A DNA stretch of 64,000 bases from Misgurnus anguillicaudatus. Its lineage: Eukaryota > Chordata > Actinopteri > Cypriniformes > Cobitidae. Under the pieces are notes generated by a model. That model saw only the letters and a list, made by a program, of their open reading frames with translations. It was not told the origin of the DNA and did no database searches. The DNA lies in the NCBI RefSeq assembly GCF_027580225.2, contig NC_073356.2:12245001-12309000 (forward strand). The letters run 5' to 3'. Of this stretch, positions 49,840-62,104 are shown piece after piece (positions within the stretch are counted from its first letter, which is position 1; each line of letters begins with the position of its first letter). The position numbers and the translations under genes were made by a program.

Positions 49840-52314
49840 TTATGAATTAAGCTGAGAGGAAAAATGTCCTGAGTGTTCCTGGTAGTTATTCTGAGGTGGT
49901 ATGACTTCATTCCATAACTCTGTAGAGCTGCTAAAAGTTCGGTTTAAATTGGTGTGTTGAAAAACGGGGTCGTGAAAGATACCGTCAACCCAGTTTCTCA
50001 AAGTGTCCACTGGGGATTCTTGTTTCCTATTTGTAATGTCCGCATCACCGTGTGTAGAGCAAGACGTTTCTTGACTTTTGTGCATGCATGATGAGTAACC
50101 GGCTTGGTTCAACGACGTAGCAGTCTGTGCAAGCGACCAGATTTTTGGCTTGGTCTCAGTTGTCCTTTGGCCTTGAAGGTAGAACTCGCTCGTTTGGTTG
50201 TCTGGAACAGTTGGTTTCAGGCGAGCTTCAATACATTTATGGACACCCCTTGGAAGTTCGGTAATGGGTTCCTCCAAAGATTCATTTGAACCTGCAGAAG
50301 ATCGTTTGGTTTCACACTCTGAGCAATCAGATTCCACAAGATCGAAATCCTCCAGATCACTGTGAAGTTGATCTGCATCTTCATTTCCACTGTTGTCTAA
50401 AAGTATGAAATAAATATTTAAATAGGCTATACGAAAAATAGCGTAAAAGCAGGTTAATTGTACAGCTGTGGTCAAAAACCACAGCCCAGAGGGGAGATTT
50501 GCACAAAATGGCCCTTAATGATTCTAAAGATTCGAGTTACGAATCAAAATATTAGAAGTAGCCTATTACAAGATGCATAAAAATGTTTAAGCTATTTATT
50601 TCACAAAACTGTAAACAGGGCAAAATACAGCGCGTCTGGGAAAATGTTTAATCTGATCTGAAAAATAAAGCATACAGAACAAAAAGCGCATACAAAATAA
50701 GCATGCGCTGACTACAGTACGCGCTCATGGGTTGCATGTGACGCGCGTAATTTTTATCCAAGCCTCTTCTTCTCAAAGCTGAGCTTTACACTACAAGCAC
50801 AACAACAACAACACATCGATACAATACTTTTCATAAATCTTTAATAATATGTTTTAATAAAGGGCGAATACATAAATGTCCTAGGCGGACCTCATTTTAT
50901 TATTTTGACCACTGTACGAATGGGTCTATATGAACATTTATCAAAAGCTTTCAACAAACCGTTAAACTCCTGCTCGGTCTTTATTCCCTGTGACTCGTCG
51001 ATATCTTCTTGGTCATCGCAGTCTTTCTCTTCTGTTGTCTTGTTGCGCGGTGACCACGTCATCTTATTCTCTTTCTTGAGTCTCCGGCGCGCGTTGGCGA
51101 ACCAGGTGGACACCTGCGTAAGGGTCATTTTAGTGATGATGGCCAGCATGATCTTCTCACCCTTGGTGGGATACGGGTTCTTTTGATGTTCCTGCAGCCA
51201 TGTCTTCAGTGTGCTGGTTGTTTCTCTTGTTGCGTTTTTCCTTCTTGTGCCAATGTCCACGGATCCATATCTAAAGACAATTTGTTTCGAAATTAAATTC
51301 TCTACGCAAACATTAATCTCTCTAGAAAAGCAGCATGCAATATACCAATTCTTACCCGTATCTGTCATACTGGTAATGTCCAATAGATTGGTCGTACGAG
51401 TGGTAGTTTCGAGAAACTCCTGTCGCTGTTCCATCTTTCTCACTCGCCTTGCTCTAATTCAAATCATAAAAATGATGTAAAAAACAAAATATCAGAGATT
51501 AGAGAAAGTCAGTTTAAGGAAAGCACTTGTATAGAATAATTTCCTTTAGCTCAACTTTATTGCATTGCGCTAGCAGCGCAAAGGTCATGGGTTCGAATGC
51601 CAGGGAACACACATTTTGATGAAAATGTAAACCTTGAATGTAAGCCAAATGCATTTTTATAGACAGTGCAGATAATGTGCCAATAATCTGTAACAAATTA
51701 AATGCCTACCATAGGATAAAATGAAGCTGAATCTGGACCATACGTGCTGCAAGTATCATAACTGTGCTTCTTTGAACAGGTGTTGCCATAGACAGCGGTG
51801 GGCATCTGATCGTGACGCGCAGAGGCCACAAGCCTACTTTCATATACCGGGCAATAAAGCGAGTTTGGAGATGTAGTCGCCACCCCAGTGTCCAATAGAG
51901 AACCACTGCTGGATTCATAGCAAGCGCCAAGTGCATTAGATGACATCAGAAACTGTCAGAGGAAAAAAAACAAGGCGCATATCCTTACTTTATATCATCT
52001 TTCTACCGTCTTTCATTTAACTTCTGAACTTTTAACAGCCTCATCTTTGACTAATGGAGACCTAAAACACACTTTACAGTGTTAATACTACCACCAATTC
52101 ATGTAGCTCAATTGTTAACAGATGCGCAAATGTCATGGGTTTGAATCCCAGAGAACGCATAGGCTACTGATAAAGTTTGAAGACACAATAAATCACCAAA
52201 TGCATAAATGTAGCCTAAATGAATTAAGTGCTTACATAAGTGATATTTAAAAGGTCTTTAAAAACTTACCTGTGGTGCAGCAGTGTATGAATAGCCAAAC
52301 TGTGTGAATGACAT
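49840..52314 (-). CDS. irx4: Iroquois homeobox 4, 5 coding exons
   Basis: TALE-class homeodomain transcription factor; Irx4 is known for ventricular heart and neural patterning. Exons in transcript order: 52270-52314, 51710-51952, 51356-51453, 50960-51270, 49840-50396; total 1254 nt, 417 residues (human 519). The N terminus [18 protein letters not shown] is typical of Iroquois proteins. The homeodomain runs about 137-198 with the TALE insertion, [10 protein letters not shown], and the recognition-helix motif WFANARRR at 185-192. An Iro-box-like acidic segment, [10 protein letters not shown], lies at 247-256. The C terminus has [16 protein letters not shown] and [12 protein letters not shown], which match Irx4 better than other paralogues. 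The exon 4 donor (AACG then GTTTGT) is the weakest call; it was chosen because it restores phase 1 into exon 5. Teleosts often have irx4a and irx4b; I cannot tell which this is. Confidence 0.93.
50397..50959 (-). other. irx4 intron 4
   Basis: 563 bp between homeobox exon 4 and the last exon. The 5' border is GTTTGT, weak, and the acceptor is CTTTTAG. Reading past the donor gives 22 more codons to a stop at 50892. Confidence 0.55.
51543..51690 (+). repeat. tRNA-like SINE fragment in irx4 intron 2
   Basis: TTGCGCTAGCAGCGCAAAGG followed by GGTCATGGGTTCGAATGCC resembles the anticodon arm and B box of a tRNA, then a non-tRNA tail with AATGTAAACCTTGAATGTAA. The A box is decayed, so it is not a tRNA gene. 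Confidence 0.6.
52094..52225 (+). repeat. tRNA-like SINE fragment in irx4 intron 1
   Basis: ATGTAGCTCAATTGTTAACA (A box) and GTCATGGGTTTGAATCCC (B box) followed by a tail with AAATGCATAAATGTAG. Same family as 51543-51690. Confidence 0.65.
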
Positions 52315-52690
52315 GATGAGAAGAGCATCAAAGTCGCTGTCCAGATGCGAGTCATCAGTTTAATGGAGTTGTATGGTTAATCGTCCATCAGCTTGCTTCT
52401 CTTTATCTCTTCCACAAACAGTCATAAAATGTTGTGCAGTCCAAAATTCAGCCCATCATGGTGAAGTTGTATATAAAAAATCATAACAAACGCCGGCACA
52501 GTTGCACGTTGTTTTTAACGCCGATGAGTCTGACGTCAGAGAAGCGGATAACAAATTGCAATAGTCGCGTAAAGTTGTTGCGCCCGCGGCAGAGTCGCAC
52601 TATAACGATGCGCTCGTGCACTTGCTTTGAGGGTCGTGCTTGTGAAGAGCCCGCGGGGTCTCGCTCGCATTAATGAGCACGTGTTCAGAT
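52315..52690 (-). promoter_or_regulatory. irx4 upstream region
   Basis: GC- and CpG-rich around 52540-52670, unlike its AT-rich surroundings, which fits a CpG-island-type promoter. A TATATA string at about 52470 in minus sense is a weak TATA candidate. Confidence 0.4.
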
Positions 52691-53873
52691 TTCCCACCTG
52701 CCCGCCAGCAGCGAATCACACATATATCTGACTGCAGCCCCATCGCACATGATTGATGACCTACACCAAACCATTACCATAATTGCCTTTCTGTGTAGTT
52801 TTCAAACACTTTCGTTTGACCAGGTAACTGGCTGAAAACATCTCTGAAGTATGAAGCGATACAGAAAATAATCACAAACGCATAAAGGTGTATTAGTTAA
52901 AGATCGATATGCACCGAAAGGCCAATATTGAGTTCAGTGCTGAACATAAAATAAAACTTACATTAACAATAGCAATAACAAAAACCAGCCTTAAATTTTA
53001 AGTATAATCAAACTGGCTGTACTTTCAATTTATAATTTTTAATCTTGGTGTGTGGACATAACAGCATGAAATAATAAAAACTGTCTAATAATGAAAACAT
53101 ATTGACAATTTATTGAAAAAATATTTATAATATCCTGCATGTCTGCCAGGCTAAAGGAATGTATTGTGATTTGCATAAAATCATTCTACATAATTTAAAG
53201 GACATTGTGTGAAAATATAACTTTGATATATTTAATAATATCTGAGTAAGGTCATTTCAAAAGTTGAAATTAAAGTAAAATCAATCAGTGAAACTTTTAT
53301 TCTCCGTTAATCAGAAAGTTTTAATTGATTTTTTTATCAAAATAATTAACATTCAAATAATCTATGTTGAAACCGAACCGACTATTAAAAGATAAAACAG
53401 CTTCAGCCCTTACCACCCTGCAGCGGACAGACAGGTTTGGAGAATAGATGGATGGATAGAAAAATATATTTGGATTTAAGTCAATCCGTCAGCACTTAAA
53501 TACAGAACCTTAAATGTGTCTCTCAGCCACATCTGAACATTTCCTTCATTGTGACTAAGAGGTTTGGCCTGTCAGAGTTCATTTAACATCTATAATGCAT
53601 AAGGGTACCTCAGTGCATTTACTTAACACTTTGTTTCTGAGGTCTAGAAGCTCCTTCAGACTCTTCATTAGAGACATGAAAGAGCTGTAACCTCACCACT
53701 AGTGTTTGGACCCTTGTTTGTCTGTGCTCCAGCTTATGTAACACAATAGATTAAGATGTCATAGGGTTCAGCATTTGTGTACGCATGCTTAGAATTTATT
53801 CCTATAAGGGAACCTTGGCTTTTGTTTCTCTTTTGATGCTTTAGTTGGAAAAGTAAATAGAACTCAAATTGAA
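52691..53873. other. intergenic, no gene seen
   Basis: A worn copy of the 39400-39597 MITE lies at about 53160-53290. Nothing else is recognised. Confidence 0.5.
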
Positions 53874-54150
53874 TTAAAGCAACACTATGTAGTTTCCATG
53901 TAAAAATGACTCACAGCTCCCCCATGTGGTTGAAAAGCACAACAGTGCCTGGTATCAGACACTCTTCTGCAGGCAGGGGGAGAGGCGGGGCTGTGTGCTC
54001 TACCCTCAACCGCCATTTTCAGAGTGTGCTTGTAGCAGCTAGGAGGCTCCTCAGGTTGCAGCAATTTGTCCAGTTAAAAGTTGTTCTATCACTGAAATAA
54101 TTTTAGAGACATTATTTAAAGGTAAAAAAAACTACATAGTGTTGCTTTAA
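53874..54150. mobile_element. TTAAAGCAACACTATGTAG MITE
   Basis: Ends TTAAAGCAACACTATGTAGT and ACTACATAGTGTTGCTTTAA are perfect inverted repeats of at least 20 bp. Short non-coding body. Confidence 0.93.
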
Positions 54151-54173
54151 CTTGATAACAAGTCATAAATTAC

Positions 54174-54224
54174 ACGCATGCACGCACACACGCGCGCACG
54201 CACACACACACACACACACACACA
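54174..54224. repeat. (CA)n microsatellite, CG-interrupted
   Basis: CACGCA and CGCGCACGCA units leading into a pure CA run. Confidence 0.9.
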
Positions 54225-54457
54225 GAAGGGTTCTTGGGTTCTCCAGTTTAAAAAGGTAATATTTACTTATTTTGCACAATCTCTGATAGACCCGCCTCAC
54301 ATATACGCAAACCGTGCAACAATGTCGGTCAGTAGACACGCCCCTTACTGCTGATTGGCTACAAGTGTGTTTTTGTACTTGGCCCGACTCTCTTATCCAA
54401 AGGGTTTTTCGAAAATTGTGCATCCCGCCTTTAAAAATGAGGAATGAATGTCAAGTG

Positions 54458-54605
54458 AGGGATAATGCATAGGCAGCAGGTTTATATCGCAGAAATAAGC
54501 CCCGGCAATGTGATCAGGACCTGACGTGAAGCCAAGCTTCTTGTATCACATTGAAGAGGCTTATTTTGCAATAACCTGCTGCCTGTACATCCCGCTTATT
54601 ACCCG
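54458..54605. repeat. hairpin-forming repeat
   Basis: GGCAGCAGGTTTATATCGCA and TGCAATAACCTGCTGCCTG are imperfect inverted copies, with AAATAAGCC and GGCTTATTTT just inside. Probably a small foldback element. Confidence 0.65.
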
Positions 54606-54786
54606 GCAATTTACCTTACAAGTAAGGTAAGAAACATTAAATATTAATTTAACTTTTTTTAAGCTAATTTCTAACCTATGCAGACTTTCCTTGAGGAAAA
54701 CACATTTACTTTCGGTTTTAGGATAAGACAAGATGTTCAAATGACACAATGTTAAATCATTTGTAAATATAATGTCATATATCTTA

Positions 54787-55203
54787 TTAAAGGGGACATA
54801 TCATGAAAATCTGACTTTTCCATGTTTAGGTGCTATAATGGTGTCCCCAGAGCTTCTATCAACCTAGAAAATGTTAAAAATGCTCAACCCAGTAACTTAG
54901 TTTTGGTAAACCATTCTCTGCAAGCATGTGAAAAAATAGGTCATTGAAATTTGACTCCCTTTGTGATGTCAGAAGGGGATAATACAGCCCCTAATCTGCA
55001 CTATCCAACCACAGCACTGCCATTTAGTGCAGAGATCAACTCATTTGCATTTTAAAGGACACACACAAAACAGCACATTTTTGCTCTCACCTACAAAGTG
55101 GCAATTTATGATATAATAAATCACCCATATGGTATTTTGAGATAAACTTTACATGTGTACTCTGGGGACATCTTAATAAAGTCTTGTGAAATGTCCCCTT
55201 TAA
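54787..55203. mobile_element. TTAAAGGGGACAT MITE, full length
   Basis: Ends TTAAAGGGGACATATCATGA and GAAATGTCCCCTTTAA are inverted. Truncated relatives at 4986-5345, about 8095-8300 and 27640-27830. Confidence 0.9.
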
Positions 55204-55237
55204 TATACAAACTTATATTTTTGTTAAATATAAAAAC

Positions 55238-55395
55238 TTAAAGGTATTGCGGAGGATTTTCTTTTTCCGGGTGGATCATCAAGACTATTGGTCCTCCTAG
55301 TTGTCAATCAGGAGTGTTGCGCAATTGCATTTTTAAAAAAGTGGAGAAGGCGGATGTTTTCTAAAATTCGAGAAAATCTTCCGCTACACCTTTAA
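55238..55395. mobile_element. 158-bp TTAAAGGTATTGCGG MITE
   Basis: Ends TTAAAGGTATTGCGGAGGAT and ATCTTCCGCTACACCTTTAA are imperfect inverted repeats around a short core. Confidence 0.75.
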
Positions 55396-57466
55396 ATGTA
55401 ACTTTTGTTAAATATAAAACTTTTGTTAAACTGTGGCTTGTCAAAATGATTGGCAGCATCTGGGTTACCGTGTGTTATTAGTTTCAAGCGTTTGTTATCT
55501 TGAAGTAACAAACCTTGGAATGTCGCAACTGGCCAATAAGAATCAAGCATTTTAGAGTGCCGTGAGATAAATGTAACTATAGACGGTTTCATCAAATGCA
55601 CGTGCGTCTGGACGGAACTTAACTTCCGGTCTCTGTTTAATGGTCTGGCTAGTGGCTAGAGTGACCATACACGCCATTTTTCCGGGATGCTTCCTAGCCA
55701 AGATTTCGGGTGCATACTCTGGAGGTCGCATTGGTCGACTGCATACATACATATTTTAGGTTAAGAATAAAAGCAACCGTTACATTTCAAGGTAAGAATG
55801 AAACTACAATGATTGTCTTATGTTTTTAACTGAAATTTGAAAAAGTCGATGACGTATGCAGTCGTCAAATACGACTTTCAGAAAACGCATCCGAATTCCT
55901 GGCCAGGACGCAACCCCGATAAAAGGCATGCATGGTCTCCCTAGTGGCTTAACTGAACTCTGGAACAAATACCTCGTCAAAAATAACAAATGTTTTGGTT
56001 TCCTAAAGACAAGGTGAGAAGGCGATCATGGATTACTGCTAGGTGAAAGGAGGTTTGGCAGCCAATCTGTAGTTAAAATTGTATACATTATTTATTACAC
56101 ATTTTACAGAGTAACTTAGTGTACTTTTTGATGCGTTTTAGCTATAATTTGAACTACGGTAATCTACTTATGGTTTATTTTGCTTTTTATCAGAAATAAA
56201 CTACTCTAAAATGATTTGTTATGTTTGTTATGTTTGTTCCAATGAATGCCATTTGTTTATGTTGTTATTACCATCTACCATCTACCAATGACCCAAATAA
56301 TGGGTTGTTTTTCCCAACTGAGTGTAATATGAAATAGATAGAACCTCCCTTACAAAAATTACCCATGGTTTTACTACAGTTAAAAAAACATGGTTTCTAT
56401 AGTAAAATCAAAAAATAACCATGGTTTTGTTAATAGTAGTATACACCAAAAAACATGGTTACTACACTTTTACCATAGTTAAAACCATGGATAATTTTCG
56501 TAAGGGCTCAACTTCCCCAACTGAACCTTCATAATCCACAATAAAAGTGTTAAAACATAAGGATGAGGCAAAACTCGATAAAACATATTTGAATCACTTT
56601 GACATCTCCATCTGATGTAGATAAGATGAGACACTTTGTTGGACTACTACCAACCCTAGCAGTCATTTAAATAGAGCTCTCGGATGGACAGCTGTGTGAT
56701 AGAGTTACATCATAATCTACCGAAACGTTTGTCTCAGTGACCGAGACGGCGCAAGATAAATGTGTGGAAATGGGTGTGTTTTTATAGATGAAGAGACCAT
56801 CATTCATTGCTACAGGAGAATATAAATTGCCAGCGTTTTGACTGACAGGGTTTTTGTTGGACTTGAGAAGCACCACACAAGCAGAAGCTTTATTTCCGTT
56901 CCAAACCCCAAACACAGACAACAGCGCTTGTTCAATATATGAACACTATTTTCAAGAAACAAATTAAATGTCATTCATGTGAGAGAACATGCTCTCCAGG
57001 GACATTGAACGATGAGGCTCTACTGTCTAAAATTGACTTACCTTTATAAAAGAAAGGTATAAATCTCCACACGATTGACCTTCAACCTCTGGCCACTTCC
57101 TTCCACTTTTCGTCTTTCAATTTTTATAACACTTAGGAGTTTCCAAAACCTTACCGCTTACCCTTTCCATCTCCGGCTTGCCTTCTCTTGTTTTATCGGG
57201 TCTGGATGGTCCAGGTGGGACCTTCAGCATGCTCTTAAGCAGTCTGTTCGCTCATCCAGGCAGAAAATAAAGGGTTGAGGGAATGACAGGAGATGGAAGG
57301 GGAGCAGAGTCAACTCTCATACACGTTAGCCCTGAAAAGCTGCACATTGGGGGCAATGTCAAGTGAACTCTGACACTTCATTCCCCTTGTACACAGGAAC
57401 CCTCTTTGACAGACACAACCAGATCTGAACAGCAGCTAGAAAGACTTATGTCTAGAACGAGTTTTC
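55396..57466. other. intergenic, no gene seen
   Basis: Contains an ACCATGGTTTTACTACAGT-type palindromic cluster at about 56360-56490. The rest, especially 56500-57460, looks single-copy without coding signal. Confidence 0.45.
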
Positions 57467-58975
57467 TTAAAGGAATATTCCACTTTTATAATAAAAAATC
57501 TGATAATTTACTCCCCCCCATGTCATCCAAGATGTTTATGTCTGTATTTGTTTAGTCATGAAGAAATTACATTTTTTGATGAAAACATTATAGCATTTTT
57601 CTCCATATAGTGGACTTTAGTGGACCTCAACAGTTTACAGTTTCAATGCAGCTTAAAAGGGCTCTAAATGATCCCAACCGAGGCACAAGGGTCTTATCTA
57701 GTGAAACGATCTTCAAACGTCTTGTACTAGCCGTGTGATGAGCTATAGCGCGACCTTACGTATTACATAATCACGTCGAAAGGTCACATATGACGCATGC
57801 AAAACTACCACTCCAGTGTTTACAAGTGTGAAGAAAGAGGACCGTTCAGATGTTGTTGTATGCAGAGGCGTCATGCCCATTCAAACTGAAGGAGCACGTG
57901 CCCCCTTGTTTTTTTTAGCCTAATGGATTTCGCATGCAACCTCCAAATCAAAGAAGCATCCATTAATCTATTATTTGACTTTTAATCTGTTTAATATGCA
58001 CAATATTATCAATTATGTGCTGCATCCTTGTCACTTTTTGGAGATTTTTCGCTGTTTTGATCGTGTTACATTACTTTATTCTGGCATCAGGCGCTGCAGG
58101 CAGCGCAATCGCCATCAGTGTCTGAGCGCACTCACAAGCTCTTTGCTGTTGCTGCTGCATTTTGCTATCTGAGGAATTAAAACGTGTAAGAAACGCTCAC
58201 ATTTCCAAACCCCAGTATGGTAATGTGCAGTTAACCTCCTCTGTGTAGAAAATGTACGGTTTAAAATGTGACCGTCTCAACGTTATATTAGTAGATTTCT
58301 AGATTCATCTTGGTAAGGTCGCCAGAGTTCGCCAGAGTTTACGGGGGCGCGGAATCACACATGCTCACATATGAGTTAAAATTTGATGCAATAATGCGTT
58401 CCTCTAATAATTTTATCTACATTTTTTTAATCATTTTTGAGCATTAAAATCAATCACGTGGCTATAGCTTATGTCATTTTCGTTGTTTATATACTTTATG
58501 GATTTAAAATTACATTAATTTTATACGATAATGCTGTTGTTGCGCAAATTGCATTAATGATACAATTAAACAAGTCATTTATTAAAACTTAAATAAATAA
58601 AACATGCCGTTTCAGATGTTAATATGATACCAATATGTCATTATTCCGATTGAATAGTATTTGATATGAAAGTTAGTCCACACTTTTATTTTGGAGGTTT
58701 TTGCATGAAAAAAGACTGAAAGTTCTATAATATTTTGTTTGATGTCTGTGTATGCACAAATTACTGTGAGCTATGCACACTGCGCCCCCTTAAAACAAAT
58801 GGTGCATGACGCCCCTGGTTGTATGGAATGATAGTAATTAATGTCTTTGTGTCAGTTTATTGTTTAAAATGGTCCGCAAGTGTGCATTTCACATAAGTAA
58901 CGCATGATCTTTCGACACGATTATATAATACGTAAGGTCACGCTGACGCATTACATGGCTACTGCAAGATGAGAA
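57467..58975. mobile_element. TTAAAGGAATATTCCAC element split by a hAT insertion
   Basis: Begins TTAAAGGAATATTCCACTTT. Inner inverted strings (GCGACCTTACGTATTA at about 57750, AATACGTAAGGTCACG at about 58927) lie on both sides of the insert at 57863-58817. The right end is not exact. Confidence 0.55.
57863..58817. mobile_element. hAT element, 8-bp TSD GTTGTATG
   Basis: Ends CAGAGGCGTCATGCCC and GGTGCATGACGCCCCTG; GTTGTATG lies at 57855-57862 and 58818-58825. About 955 bp with no intact transposase. It lies within the older element. Confidence 0.93.
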
Positions 58976-59133
58976 GTTGTGTTTTTTTTCGACATTAATA
59001 TTTTTAAGTGTAGGAAAGTTACAAAAAAAAATAGGATCTGTGATCCTAGTTATTATAATGTGAAGCTCTTCTTAAAACTTGGGAAGTGTGTCTTGGGGTG
59101 GTTTTCCAGACAGGATAAAGATTGTCAGGACTA

Positions 59134-59435
59134 CACTGCAAAAAAATGACTTTCTTACTTAGTATTTAAAATTAAGATACATGTGAAGAAATATGTATAT
59201 TTTCTTGATGAGGAAAATGACCTAAGAAAATAAGTCTAGTTTTTAGACAAAAAAATATACAATTTAAGTGAATGTGTGTTTAAAACAAGCAAACATATCT
59301 TCCAACGAGGCGAAAAAAATATTGAATTAAGTGTTCAAGAAAAAAGTAAATTTATTTCAAGATTTTTTTCTTACCCCATTGGCAGATATTTTTGCTTGTT
59401 TTAAGCACAAATTCACTTAAATTTGATATTTTTTG
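59134..59435. mobile_element. CACTGCAAAAAA MITE, one end
   Basis: Left end CACTGCAAAAAAATGACTTT and the CCTAAGAAAATAAGTCTAG inner block match 22739-23205. The right end is lost. Confidence 0.75.
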
Positions 59436-59456
59436 TAAAGCAGAGCTTTATATGAA

Positions 59457-59767
59457 TTAAAGGTATAGTTCACCCAAATTTGATTCATTTACCCTTATGT
59501 TAATCTAAACCTGTATACATTTCTTTATTCTGTTAAACACAAAAGAAGATAGTTTTAATAACGATAATGACCTCACAGGTGACGGTACCCATTGACTTCC
59601 ATAGGAAAAACAAATATGGAAGTCTATGGGTACCGTCAACTGTGTGCTTACGATCATTTATTAAAATATCTTCTTTTGAGTTCGACAGAAAAAAGAAGGA
59701 TAAGATCAACATAAGGATATATACTGTACATGATGACCATGTACACAATTTTTTTCTATCCCTTTAA
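59457..59767. mobile_element. TTAAAGGTATAGTTCACCC palindromic MITE
   Basis: Begins TTAAAGGTATAGTTCACCC and ends ATCCCTTTAA. The centre, GGTACCCATTGACTTCCATA ... TATGGAAGTCTATGGGTACC, is a strong inverted pair. Related to 15138-15427 and 21478-21690. Confidence 0.85.
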
Positions 59768-60949
59768 TGCAATAACACTGGGTTACACATGCATTTGTTA
59801 AACCAGGGAATTGGTTAATATTCATCATTATGGTAATCATTCAGTACCAAAAAGTTTTTTCCATCTCATACCACCACTTTATTTTATTACATCATAATAT
59901 TTTTTGTTATAGAAGGTAGGCTACCCCAAATCTCCATCATTACTTTACAATCACACAGTTTTGACTTATTTGCATCTATAAAAAGCTTTGTTTTAAAACA
60001 CTATGTGTGTCTCATGAAAGTGTGACTACAAGGCAGAAAAAACTATACTTTCTGTGATAGCAATTCACTAATGCACTCAGCAGAGGCCTCTATATACTCA
60101 TCTATATATTTGTCAATGTCTGGATGTATTTTGTTACTCTTGCATTCATGTCAGGGCAATGCTCATGACATGTTGAAGACCAGCATCACAGAGTCAAACC
60201 TGATGGTGAACAGCAGGCTAATAGCAGTAAATGTTTGAGGAAAGTTGGACAGCAGTGTGGAGTTTCAGAGGAGCGTCTGTGGGTTTTGTGTGTGCGTCTG
60301 CTTGCCTTGTTTTCCAGGCCAGTACCACAGAGAGAGCGAGAGCTCTTTAAAGTATGCATTTCCCCGTCCCACTGAGAGCAGCGTATTCTTACCCATCACT
60401 TCCACTTCATTACTCCCTCACCAGCCATGTATTATTCACCTACATTCAATCCATCCTCCTCTGGGACCAATGTTAGCTGAAAAACGTTTTAAGCACTTTT
60501 ACTAACTAAAGTCTCTGTAGCGTTCACTCACTCTATCCTGTTCTGTCGCTCTCACTTTATCTACATTTAATATGAATAAGACAGTAACATATATAGATTG
60601 ATGAATTAATTTGTGGCCTGTTCATTCCTAAAAAAAGGAAAAAAGATTCTAGGTTCTTTCGTCCCATGGCTGGGTCAATTTGGGACATTTTGTATTTTTT
60701 AAAGTAAGTTGGGGCTGTTAATACTTTACTCAACCGTTCATAGGTTAAACAATCCAGCATTTTTTAAATGTTTAGGGTAGCATAAAAAAGAATAGCAAAT
60801 AATCGTTAAAAAATAATAAAACCCATACAACATTTCTGTTCTGTTGGATGAATAAAAAAGTGGAAATATCACATGTTGATTTCAAGCGCCACCGTATGGA
60901 CTGTCTGGGTAATGCACAGGGCATAATTTTGCTGCTTCTAAAATCCCCC

Positions 60950-60950
<1 letters not shown>
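59768..60950. other. intergenic, no gene seen
   Basis: Mostly single-copy-looking DNA with no coding signal or RNA gene recognised. Confidence 0.45.

Positions 60951-60956
<6 letters not shown>

Positions 60957-61009
<53 letters not shown>
60957..61009. repeat. (TC)n microsatellite, about 26 units
   Basis: A pure TC run preceded by a C-rich stretch. Confidence 0.97.
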
Positions 61010-61010
<1 letters not shown>

Positions 61011-61766
61011 ATTCTGCAGTGTGTTGTCAGAAAGACATCTTTGAAGTGCATTACTCATATTAATTGTCAAATGACAAATAGGTTTGTGAGTGAAATTATA
61101 AAGGCATAAATACAGTTTAACATCCTTGTTAACTTCAGAATCATCAGAATTGTCAGTCAGAAAGTGGCAATATTTATTTGTCCTTATATGCGTCAATTAA
61201 ATTAATTCAAAGTACATTCTTATTCACTAAAATAAATGTAAACTATTAGGGCTGGTGCTTATAAAATTAATTAAACATTATCAAATAGAAACTGTAATTG
61301 AAATCATAACACTAAAATATATTTTACAGTCCCGTTGTTTATTCACACAGCTCTATAGTACTTTTAATATCATCAATGTTTCATGTTTAGATGTGTATGC
61401 TTTATATTAACGCTATATAAATATATGTATACAGTATATTAAGAATAATTTAAAGAGTTTTATTTACAATAAAGGTGCAATCACACTACGTAAATGCGTA
61501 TACTACACTCGGTGCTAAATAGCACTAAAAGTGATTCTTGGCCCATAATCATAGAAGAACCATTTTAAGTGCCATATAGACCCCTTCACGGTTCACGTCA
61601 CAGGCGGTTCCCACTGCGCATGTCGGGTTCAGAAAAGCCATTACAGCAGATTGAGTTGCGTATTATATTCCTAACACGATCAGATTCTCTTTTCCTTTTC
61701 CTACTCTCTTCCGAACGCGCTTTCTTAATTTTACATCATTTAGCCTTCACGTGCCGTTGTTGTTAT
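61010..61766. other. intergenic, no gene seen
   Basis: AT-rich, with a possible worn repeat near 61460-61560. No gene. Confidence 0.4.
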
Positions 61767-61903
61767 AGGCTTGATCGACTTCATGCAGCGCTGCAAGAAC
61801 CGACAGCCGGATGACGTCAAAGTGCCGTCTCGGATCATTCTCGCGGTACTTTGACGTCATCCGGTGGTCCGTTCTTGCAGCGCCACGAAGTCGAACAAGC
61901 CTA
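61767..61903. repeat. palindrome with paired TGACGTCA sites
   Basis: Arms of about 60 bp are imperfect inverted copies (GCGCTGCAAGAAC and GTTCTTGCAGCGC; CCGGATGACGTCAAAGT and ACTTTGACGTCATCCGG). Core of a foldback repeat. Confidence 0.85.
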
Positions 61904-62104
61904 ACGTGTGTGACGTTGTTGCCGTAAAGCAAGTCGTGATTCTCGCGAGATTTGTCAGCGGCGGTTCTCTCAAGCTTGCATTGGTGGTTTTGCTAGCGGC
62001 GTCGTCCCCGAGCTTCAACAGGAGGATGATTCGCCCTACTATGACTTTGTTTACCACTGAAATAACTTTGAAGCTGTTATATTAAGGTAAAATAACTGCA
62101 TAGT

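Noticed and set aside
52094..52165. tRNA gene in irx4 intron 1
   Set aside because: A and B box strings are present but the cloverleaf does not pair and a SINE tail follows; a sister copy lies at 51543.
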